DNA of 5,495 nucleotides. Source: an uncultured cyanobacterium. GTDB lineage: Bacteria; Cyanobacteriota; Cyanobacteriia; Cyanobacteriales; Geitlerinemataceae. Under the pieces are notes generated by a model. The model was not told the DNA's origin. It was given only the letters and a program-made list of their open reading frames with translations, and searched no databases. The stretch is taken from NCBI GenBank assembly GCA_937121005.1, contig CAKZKB010000189.1, forward strand, positions 1 through 5,495. Direction: 5' to 3'. Within the stretch, counting starts at the first letter, position 1; the number at the start of each line of letters is the position of its first letter. The position numbers and the translations under genes were made by a program. Below, in pieces: positions 1-4,150 of the stretch.

Positions 1-363
1 ACGGCCAAAAAAGGTGACGTTCCCCTTAACGTCACGTTCGTCATCGATCCGCAAGCCCTCGACGAACTGATGGTGGATCTGGGAGAAAAAGGATGGCTGG
101 GGATGGCCTCGCGGCGTACCCTGCGCGACTCCATGATCGAAGGCTATCGGGCGTTGGCCGAAGATACCCTAGAACTGGTAAAAGAACGGGGCGATCGCGC
201 CGAAATTCCCCTCGTCGCTGCCCTCGAAGAAGTTCCTCTAGAAACCTACCTCGATCGCATCCTCAACGCTGGGGCCGATCCCGCGATCGTCAGCGCCTCG
301 CGGGCCGTGCGCCACGCCAACAAAGATTTTGCCGGACGAGTCCAATGGGTTGAGGAAGACTAA
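1..363 (+). CDS. Unrecognised conserved-looking protein, C-terminal 120 residues (5' end outside window)
   Basis: The frame is open from base 1 to TAA at 361-363, so only the C-terminus of a longer protein is present; the ATG at 70 is probably internal because convincing protein sequence continues upstream of it. The visible part is soluble, with no membrane segment and no cysteine. It begins with a beta-strand-like stretch (VTFVID), followed by a helical region with conserved-looking phrases such as KGWLGMASRRTLRDSM and EEVPLETYLDRIL, and ends acidic (WVEED). Codon use and an internal HIP1 site (191-198) match the neighbours, so it looks native. I cannot assign a family. A cyanobacterium-restricted domain of unknown function such as DUF3086 is a guess from memory that I could not check. 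It lies 46 bases upstream of cysC on the same strand and may be co-transcribed with it. Confidence 0.75.
   Translation, partial: TAKKGDVPLNVTFVIDPQALDELMVDLGEKGWLGMASRRTLRDSMIEGYRALAEDTLELVKERGDRAEIPLVAALEEVPLETYLDRILNAGADPAIVSASRAVRHANKDFAGRVQWVEED
14..35. repeat. Perfect 8-bp inverted repeat inside the coding region
   Basis: GTGACGTT (14-21) and AACGTCAC (28-35) are exact reverse complements separated by six bases (CCCCTT). No T-tract follows, so it is not a terminator. It lies inside an open reading frame and may be only a codon coincidence, although the arms also resemble a palindromic operator half-site. Confidence 0.3.
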
Positions 364-378
364 AGGATATGAGATAAT
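350..378 (+). promoter_or_regulatory. Candidate sigma-70-type promoter for cysC
   Basis: TTGAGG (350-355, four of six consensus bases) is followed after exactly 17 bases by GATAAT (373-378, five of six). Transcription would start near 385, giving a leader of about 25 bases before the cysC ATG at 410. The -35 box lies within the last codons of the upstream gene, so cysC could be expressed separately from it. Judged by eye only. Confidence 0.4.
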
Positions 379-409
379 AAATCGCTCTCAACGCGAACAA
401 ACAACGACA

Positions 410-940
410 ATGACACAAAGCGGCGTAACAGTTTGGTTTACAGGATTGAGCGGTGCGGGGAAAACCACCGTTTCTCGGGCAGTTGCCGATCGACTGCGAG
501 AGGACAACTACCCCATCGAAATTCTCGATGGCGATATCGTCCGCCAAAACTTGACCAAAGGACTGGGTTTTAGCAAAGAAGATCGCGATGAAAACATCCG
601 TCGCATCGGTTTTGTGGCCCACTTACTGACCCGCAACGGCGTAATTGTTCTCGTTTCGGCGATTTCTCCCTATCGCGACATTCGCCAAGAAGTGAAACAG
701 CGCATCGGCAATTTCATTGAAGTTTACGTGAACGCCCCGTTAGAGGTGTGCGAAGAACGAGATGTCAAAGGACTCTACAAGCGAGCCCGCGCCGGAGAAA
801 TCAAGAACTTTACCGGAATTGACGACCCCTACGAAGCGCCGACAAATCCTGAAGTTGAATGTCGCACCGATCTCGAGTCGCCTGAAGATAGCGTCGAGAA
901 AGTCTTGCAAAAACTGCGCGAGGGGAACTACATTCGTTAG
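410..940 (+). CDS. cysC: Adenylylsulfate kinase (APS kinase)
   Basis: This cytoplasmic enzyme transfers the ATP gamma-phosphate to the 3'-OH of adenosine 5'-phosphosulfate, giving PAPS for sulfate assimilation and sulfation (EC 2.7.1.25). The 176-residue protein covers the whole single-domain family length, with no fused ATP sulfurylase. Visible landmarks are the P-loop GLSGAGKT (residues 12-19), DGD (40-42), the RDENIRRIG segment (59-67) that contacts APS, ISPYR (85-89) with the family's characteristic Ser86, and the lid region KGLYKRARAGEI...FTGIDDPYE (120-142). I chose the ATG at 410 because MTQSGVTVWFTGLSG is the usual N-terminus of compact cyanobacterial CysC. The longer frame from 329 overlaps the upstream gene and adds a non-homologous extension. 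No strong Shine-Dalgarno is present, which is common in cyanobacteria. The stop is followed within seven bases by a G-tract array. Identification is firm. Confidence 0.96.
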   Translation: MTQSGVTVWFTGLSGAGKTTVSRAVADRLREDNYPIEILDGDIVRQNLTKGLGFSKEDRDENIRRIGFVAHLLTRNGVIVLVSAISPYRDIRQEVKQRIGNFIEVYVNAPLEVCEERDVKGLYKRARAGEIKNFTGIDDPYEAPTNPEVECRTDLESPEDSVEKVLQKLREGNYIR

Positions 941-943
941 TCA

Positions 944-1000
944 GGTTGGGGAGTTGGGGGATGGGGAATTGGGGGATTAGGGGATTAGGGGTTTGGGGGG
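944..1000 (+). repeat. Seven G-tracts, potential G-quadruplex, just downstream of cysC
   Basis: Seven runs of 4-6 G (948-951, 956-960, 963-966, 971-975, 980-983, 988-991, 995-1000) are separated by loops of 2-4 bases (agtt, at, aatt, atta, atta, ttt). This meets the usual G4+N1-7 criterion for a quadruplex and has enough tracts for more than one arrangement. The units look like degenerate 7-9-mers (TTGGGGA / ATTAGGGG), reminiscent of the short tandem heptamer repeats known from filamentous cyanobacteria. The G-rich strand is the cysC sense strand, so the structure could form in the cysC 3' RNA. Confidence 0.8.
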
Positions 1001-1003
1001 AAT

Positions 1004-1020
1004 CAGTGACCAGTGACCAG
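1004..1020 (+). repeat. Tandem heptamer CAGTGAC x2 plus CAG
   Basis: CAGTGAC is repeated exactly at 1004-1010 and 1011-1017, followed by a partial copy CAG (1018-1020). It lies between the G-tract array and further low-complexity repeats in the cysC / 1089 intergenic spacer. Confidence 0.7.
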
Positions 1021-1030
1021 TTTTCGGAGA

Positions 1031-1097
1031 GGGGAGACAAGGGGACAAGGAGAACAATACCTCGCCCCTAAAACCTAACCCCTAATACCTAATACCT
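1031..1097. repeat. Low-complexity spacer: GGGGA(GA)CAA and CCCCTAATA repeat units
   Basis: Two more degenerate repeat families occupy this stretch. GGGGAGACAA / GGGGACAA / GGAGAACAA lie at 1031-1057, and CCCCTAAAA / CCTAA / CCCCTAATA / CCTAATA / CCT at 1065-1097. ATTAGGGGTT at 984-993 has an exact inverted partner AACCCCTAAT at 1077-1086, so the two sides of the spacer could pair over an 83-base loop. The last repeat runs into the 3' end of the minus-strand gene and supplies its final codons and TAG stop. I see no standard hairpin-plus-T terminator here. Confidence 0.6.
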
Positions 1098-1646
1098 CGA
1101 TCGCGCCCGACAGTCGCGCAACCACAATTGTAACGCCTGACCGATCGTCCCTCGGCTGCTTTCGCGCGGCGGTGTCACCGGGCCGACGATCGGATAGGAA
1201 GTCGATCGCGAAAACATCATATCCAAACGCCAACCGCTTTCAGTATTTACCAAAAACAGCCAATGATAGGTTTGCAAGTCGGAAATTCCCGTATCGCGGT
1301 AACTGCGTTCCCAAGTGGTAAAAAAGACTTGGTGCAAATTCGGCGATGTATTGTCTAAATCGGGGGTATCGACTTGGGGCGGTTCTAACGGAAGCGGCTC
1401 GAAGTCAGCTTCTCCAGCTAGCATAACATAGGTATCAATAGGACGATCGGCGACCGATCGCGATCGGGCAATAACCCGATTCGCATATCCCGGTAAGTCT
1501 AGCAACATTCGCGCCACTAAGGGTTCGATATCCTGGGGACAACCCGGTTCGTTTGATTCGAGTTGGGCTATGTCTGTATCCCCGTTGGCGAGAACGGGGA
1601 AGGGAAGGAGAAAAAGGGCGATCGCGGACAGAAAAAAGTGCTTCAT
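1089..1646 (-). CDS. Exported conserved cyanobacterial protein of unknown function
   Basis: The 185-residue protein starts with a typical Sec signal peptide: Lys2, a hydrophobic core (residues 4-17) and a likely cleavage site after VLA (18-20). The mature form is therefore probably periplasmic or lumenal; there is no lipobox. It contains two cysteines, Cys36 just after the mature N-terminus and Cys179 near the C-terminus, which could form a disulfide tying the ends together. The core has notable segments such as PGYANRVIARSR, the proline-rich FEPLPLEPPQVD, the aromatic HQVFFTTWERSYRDTG and YHWLFLVNTESGWRLDMMFS, then TPPRESSRGTIGQALQLWLRDC. From memory, similar arrangements occur in cyanobacterial hypothetical proteins, but no function is known to me. 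Its ATG follows the TAA of the upstream NYN gene after only 3 bases, so the two are very likely co-transcribed. The last codons overlap a CCTAATA repeat, so the extreme C-terminus may be recently altered. Confidence 0.85.
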   Translation of the reverse strand: MKHFFLSAIALFLLPFPVLANGDTDIAQLESNEPGCPQDIEPLVARMLLDLPGYANRVIARSRSVADRPIDTYVMLAGEADFEPLPLEPPQVDTPDLDNTSPNLHQVFFTTWERSYRDTGISDLQTYHWLFLVNTESGWRLDMMFSRSTSYPIVGPVTPPRESSRGTIGQALQLWLRDCRARSRY

Positions 1647-1649
1647 CGA

Positions 1650-2384
1650 TTACTTTTTACATTTGAGATAAATGGTTTTATTGCAGTTTTTGATTTCAAA
1701 TAAGTCGATTTCTTGAAAAAGCGAACTCAACTTTTTATAACCATATTTTTTGAGGTCGAAGGCTTTTTGACTGGAGAGATGAGTACCAACAGCAGCTAGG
1801 TTAGACCAACCATCTTTTGCTTTTGTCGTAGCGATCGCTTGCCGAAGAAAATTTAATAACTGTGTATCCTGCTTCAGTTCGGCGGGAGATTTCTTGCCAT
1901 TGGCCGTCACTGTTTGTGCTTTTTTCTTCTTTTTTGTTTCAGAGTTGTGACCCAAACCTTCTAGATAAAAAAATCTCGAACACGCCAAAACGAAGGGGAG
2001 AGGGGTCTTTTGCTCTCCAAATCCGTACACCTGCAAACCATTGGTGCGAATTCGCATCGCTAAGGGCGTAAAATCCGAATCGCTAGAGACAATGGCAAAT
2101 CCATCTAAATCTCGATTGTACAACAAATCCATCGCATCAATAATTAAAGCCACGTCGCTGGCATTTTTTCCTTTCGTATAGTCGAACTGCTGCACGGGAT
2201 AGATGGCAAATTTATACAGTTTCTCTTCCCAAGCCTTGAGGGAGTCGCTTTTCCAATTCCCGTAAGCCCTTCTAATATTAGTAGCACCATATTTACTCAG
2301 TGCAGTCAAAATCGCTGCAATTTTAGAAGCGGGTGCGTTGTCTGCATCTACAAGTAGGGCAATTTTAGACTCCGAGGGTTGCAT
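1650..2384 (-). CDS. NYN-domain (LabA/DUF88-like) putative ribonuclease with C-terminal OST-HTH/LOTUS-type domain
   Basis: The 244-residue protein has two parts. Residues 5-145 form a PIN-like NYN domain. Acidic residues expected at the metal site are visible: VDADN (12-16), NASDVALIIDAMDLL (74-88, Asp77 and Asp83) and SSDSDF (100-105, Asp102 and Asp104). IRRAYGNW (37-44), FDYTKGKNASD (67-77) and VYGFGEQKTP (119-128) are also typical of LabA-like proteins. After a lysine-rich linker (151-165), residues 168-244 look like an OST-HTH/LOTUS RNA-binding module: LLNFLRQAI, DGWSNLAAVGTHLSSQ, FDLKKYGYKKLSSLF, then a beta strand to the end. Family knowledge suggests a cytoplasmic, metal-dependent RNase guided by an RNA-binding domain; activity here is inferred. 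LabA of Synechococcus elongatus, a circadian-output factor, is a relative of the NYN part only. The gene is first in a two-gene unit with the exported protein 3 bases downstream. Its second half is richer in A+T than the neighbouring genes. No clear Shine-Dalgarno precedes the ATG. Confidence 0.88.
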   Translation of the reverse strand: MQPSESKIALLVDADNAPASKIAAILTALSKYGATNIRRAYGNWKSDSLKAWEEKLYKFAIYPVQQFDYTKGKNASDVALIIDAMDLLYNRDLDGFAIVSSDSDFTPLAMRIRTNGLQVYGFGEQKTPLPFVLACSRFFYLEGLGHNSETKKKKKAQTVTANGKKSPAELKQDTQLLNFLRQAIATTKAKDGWSNLAAVGTHLSSQKAFDLKKYGYKKLSSLFQEIDLFEIKNCNKTIYLKCKK

Positions 2385-2416
2385 GGGATCGGGATGGGAG
2401 ATCGAAGGCGAATTTT

Positions 2417-2445
2417 AGGTTAGTATAATCGATCTTGTGAGTCAA
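2417..2445 (-). promoter_or_regulatory. Candidate promoter for the NYN / exported-protein unit
   Basis: Read on the minus strand, TTGACT (2445-2440, five of six) is followed after 17 bases by TAACCT (2422-2417), which keeps the important first two and last bases of a -10 box. A better -10 hexamer, TATACT (2427-2422), overlaps it but would leave only a 12-base spacer. Either choice places the start about 25-35 bases upstream of the ATG. The -10 is ambiguous. Confidence 0.35.
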
Positions 2446-2460
2446 GCGCGATCGTCCGCT

Positions 2461-2499
2461 AAAAAATTGAAAAGCAGGGGATAGCGATGCCCCCCTGCT
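2461..2499 (-). terminator. Rho-independent terminator of petF
   Basis: On the minus strand AGCAGGGG (2499-2492) and CCCCTGCT (2480-2473) form a perfect 8-bp stem around an 11-base loop. A T-rich tail (TTTC then AATTTTTT) follows, down to 2461. It lies 40 bases after the petF stop and upstream of the candidate NYN promoter, so petF is probably transcribed alone. Confidence 0.85.
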
Positions 2500-2538
2500 A
2501 TGGACTATCGTTTGACAGCCCCATCGAACTTTGGCAAA

Positions 2539-2832
2539 TTAGTACAAGTCTTCTTCCTTGTGGGTTTCGATGGTGCAGTCGGAAGTCGGGTAAGCAACGC
2601 AGGTTAGCACGTAGCCTTCTTCGATCTGATCGTCATCCAAGAACGATTGGTCGGATTGATCGACAGTGCCATCGACCATCTTACCAGCGCAGGTGGAGCA
2701 GGCTCCAGCGCGGCACGAATAAGGCAGATCGAGACCTTCTTCTTCCGCTTTGTCCAAAATATACATGTCCTCGGGGCAAGTGATTTTTTGCTCGCCGTCG
2801 GGGGTTTTCAGGGTGATGGTGTATTCAGCCAT
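2539..2832 (-). CDS. petF: Plant-type [2Fe-2S] ferredoxin
   Basis: This 97-residue soluble ferredoxin carries electrons from photosystem I to acceptors such as ferredoxin-NADP reductase, nitrite and sulfite reductases, thioredoxin reductase and bilin reductases. The full domain is present. Cluster ligands are Cys40, Cys45 and Cys48 in the YSCRAGACSTCAG loop, plus Cys78 in YVLTCVAYP. Cys19 and Cys86 are additional non-ligand cysteines. The acidic surface (DQSDQSFLDDDQIEEG) and the C-terminal THKEEDLY are as in photosynthetic ferredoxin I of cyanobacteria, and the length matches that protein. ATG at 2832 is supported by AGAGGA (2846-2841) upstream. The gene is flanked by its own terminator downstream and is divergent from bvdR. 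Assignment to the main photosynthetic isoform rather than a minor paralogue rests on overall resemblance to Arthrospira-type ferredoxin I. Confidence 0.96.
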   Translation of the reverse strand: MAEYTITLKTPDGEQKITCPEDMYILDKAEEEGLDLPYSCRAGACSTCAGKMVDGTVDQSDQSFLDDDQIEEGYVLTCVAYPTSDCTIETHKEEDLY

Positions 2833-2840
2833 GTATGCGT

Positions 2841-2873
2841 TCCTCTCTATGATTTGAGGCTACCAAAAGTATA
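2841..2873 (-). promoter_or_regulatory. petF ribosome binding site and candidate -10 box
   Basis: On the minus strand, AGAGGA (2846-2841) lies eight bases before the petF ATG and is a good Shine-Dalgarno. TATACT (2873-2868) is a plausible -10 hexamer, which would give a leader of about 30 bases. No convincing -35 box lies 16-18 bases upstream, so the promoter may depend on an activator or carry a non-canonical -35. Confidence 0.4.
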
Positions 2874-2882
2874 AGTTCGCCT

Positions 2883-2926
2883 AATGCCAGGATTTAGGGG
2901 CGGTTAAGGCCGCCATTGGCATTTTT
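2883..2926. repeat. Bipartite inverted repeat with T-run upstream of petF
   Basis: AATGCCA (2883-2889) pairs perfectly with TGGCATT (2917-2923). Inside it, GGCGG (2899-2903) pairs with CCGCC (2910-2914) around TTAAGG. On the + strand a T-run (2922-2926) follows at once, so it resembles a terminator, yet no + strand gene ends here. It sits just upstream of the petF -10 and could instead be an operator or an end-point for antisense transcripts from petF. Confidence 0.45.
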
Positions 2927-3058
2927 GGTGGCTTTATCTTCGATATTACGGGAAAATCGCCGTCGTGCAACCCTTTTGGCCCCGGAAATCGCAACAAAAT
3001 TTATTATAAAATTTTCTAATTTCATCCTGTTTGCTTATACTTACGGATGTGGGGCTCC

Positions 3059-3108
3059 GCGATCGCTCCATTTACCGAGAGTGTATTTGACGTTACGATC
3101 GCGATCGC
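3059..3108. repeat. Two HIP1 palindromes (GCGATCGC) in the bvdR leader
   Basis: Full HIP1 octamers lie at 3059-3066 and 3101-3108, the second extended as CGATCGCGATCGC from 3096. HIP1 is a hugely over-represented palindrome in most cyanobacterial genomes and is the best taxonomic signal in this window. It is usually found inside genes too, so no regulatory role should be assumed. Confidence 0.8.
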
Positions 3109-3138
3109 ACTATCTCCTCCTATCCCCGATCCCCTATC

Positions 3139-4137
3139 GTGTCTTTTGTGTCTTCCCCTCCCTTTCGTGTCGGTATTGTCGGTACGGGATACGCCGCCCG
3201 CGTCCGCGCTGAAACCTTCTCTAGCGACGATCGCGCTGTTATAGCGGCGGTTAGCAGCCGCAATTTAGAGCGATCGCAAGAACTGGCCCGACCTTACGCC
3301 GCCGAGGCCCTCGACAGTTGGCAGGCGATCGTCGAACGCGACGATATCGATATTATCGTCATCTGTACCACCAACGATCGACATGGGGCCATCGCTCGGG
3401 CCGCCGTCGAAGGGGGCAAGCACGTCGTGGTTGAGTATCCCCTCGCTTTGGATCCGGCCGAAGCAGCCGCGATCGTCGATTTAGCGGATAGCAACGGTAC
3501 GCTGCTGCACGTCGAACATATCGAACTGTTAGGGGGGTTGCACCGCACCCTACGCCAATATCTCCCGGAAGTCGGTACGCCATTTTACGCCCGCTACGTC
3601 ACCGCCAACCCCAAACACCCGGCCCCGCGCAGTTGGACGTACCAACACGAGACCTTTGGTTTTCCGTTGGTGGCCGCCCTATCGCGTCTCAACCGCTTTG
3701 TTGACTGCTTCGGCACTGTAAAAGAGGTTAGCGCCCGATCGCGGTTTTGGGAACGTCCCCAAGAAAATTATTATGCGGCGTGCTGGTGTGCGGCACAGTT
3801 GGAATTTACCAATGGCGTTGTTGCCGACATTATCTATAGTAAAGGGGAAACGATTTGGCAGTCGGAAAATCGTTTCCAGGTTTGGGGCGATCGCGGTAAG
3901 TTAGTTCTAGAACCGGCGGGGGGGTTGTTAGTTTTGGAGAACCAAGTACAACCCATCGATATCGAACCGCGCAAGGGACTGTTTGCCAAAGATACAGCCG
4001 CAATTCTCGATCGTCTCACAGATGGGACATCGCTTTACACCACTCCTGCGGCCAGTCTCTACACCTTAAAAGTGGCTGAGGCGACTCGCATTGCGGCTGA
4101 GACGGGAAAACCGATCGCGATCGACGATCGCGCTTGA
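3139..4137 (+). CDS. bvdR: Biliverdin reductase (Gfo/Idh/MocA-fold, cyanobacterial type)
   Basis: BvdR reduces biliverdin IXalpha to bilirubin with NAD(P)H (EC 1.3.1.24) in the cytoplasm. From memory the 332-residue protein aligns along its whole length with Synechocystis BvdR. The N-terminal Rossmann fold has RVGIVGTGYAA (10-20). The Gfo/Idh EKP motif is replaced by EYPLAL (99-104), followed by LLHVEHIELLGG (122-133); both also mark mammalian biliverdin reductase A (EYPM, LHEEHVELL). The C-terminal beta-sheet domain has FYARY (149-153), WTYQHETFGFPLVAALSR (166-183, with Arg183 and Arg186 near the expected substrate site), then RFWERP, WGDRGKL and GLFAKDTAAILDRLTDG. No ATG is available: the frame is closed by TGA at 3088, so translation starts at GTG 3139 or the in-frame GTG at 3148. 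No Shine-Dalgarno is seen. A generic sugar or inositol dehydrogenase is much less likely because the EKP lysine is absent. Divergent from petF; ends in a terminator-like repeat. Confidence 0.92.
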   Translation: MSFVSSPPFRVGIVGTGYAARVRAETFSSDDRAVIAAVSSRNLERSQELARPYAAEALDSWQAIVERDDIDIIVICTTNDRHGAIARAAVEGGKHVVVEYPLALDPAEAAAIVDLADSNGTLLHVEHIELLGGLHRTLRQYLPEVGTPFYARYVTANPKHPAPRSWTYQHETFGFPLVAALSRLNRFVDCFGTVKEVSARSRFWERPQENYYAACWCAAQLEFTNGVVADIIYSKGETIWQSENRFQVWGDRGKLVLEPAGGLLVLENQVQPIDIEPRKGLFAKDTAAILDRLTDGTSLYTTPAASLYTLKVAEATRIAAETGKPIAIDDRA

Positions 4138-4150
4138 CGATCGCGTTTTT
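4116..4150 (+). terminator. Terminator-like hairpin built from HIP1-type repeats at the end of bvdR
   Basis: CGCGATCG (4116-4123) pairs perfectly over 8 bp with CGATCGCG (4138-4145), enclosing a 14-base loop that includes the bvdR stop, and is followed by TTTTT (4146-4150). A second identical arm (4125-4132) could compete for pairing. On the minus strand the same arms are followed by ATCGGTTTT (down to 4107), so it might also serve the convergent gene, whose TAA lies in the T-run. Confidence 0.6.

Larger units (their letters stand above)
2833..3138. promoter_or_regulatory. Divergent control region between petF and bvdR
   Basis: These 306 bases carry no convincing gene. The petF-proximal third has the petF -10 and ribosome site and a bipartite inverted repeat (2883-2923). 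The centre (about 2995-3045) is A+T-rich and includes TATACT at 3036-3041, a candidate -10 for bvdR about 100 bases before its start, with only a weak TTTCTA at 3013-3018 as -35. The bvdR-proximal part has two HIP1 sites and a pyrimidine-rich stretch (about 3110-3135) directly before the GTG start, with no Shine-Dalgarno. The long bvdR leader could carry control elements. Confidence 0.45.

Noticed and set aside
329..409. Longer cysC start at 329
   Set aside because: It overlaps the upstream gene and adds a non-homologous N-terminus; the ATG at 410 gives the standard CysC start and length.
944..1097. CRISPR array or insertion-sequence remnant in the repeat spacer
   Set aside because: Units are 7-10 bases, degenerate and without spacers of constant size. 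There are no long direct repeats, terminal inverted repeats or transposase fragments.
1650..1880. Horizontal transfer of the NYN gene on account of its A+T-rich second half
   Set aside because: The A/T bias is partly due to lysine-rich segments, a HIP1 site lies inside (1831-1838), and no mobile-element ends are seen.
2424..2429. Perfect TATAAT on the + strand upstream of the NYN gene
   Set aside because: The -35 position (around 2401) shows no match and no + strand gene follows for 700 bases. It overlaps the minus-strand -10 candidates and is explained by local A+T richness.
2916..3212. 98-residue + strand frame in the petF/bvdR region
   Set aside because: It begins at TTG, crosses the likely promoter and overlaps the bvdR N-terminus. 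Its translation is Arg/Ser/Pro/Leu-rich with no recognisable domain.
3139..4137. Generic Gfo/Idh/MocA sugar dehydrogenase
   Set aside because: EYP in place of EKP, HVEHIELLGG and the WTYxHxxFGFPLVAALSR block are specific to the biliverdin reductase branch.
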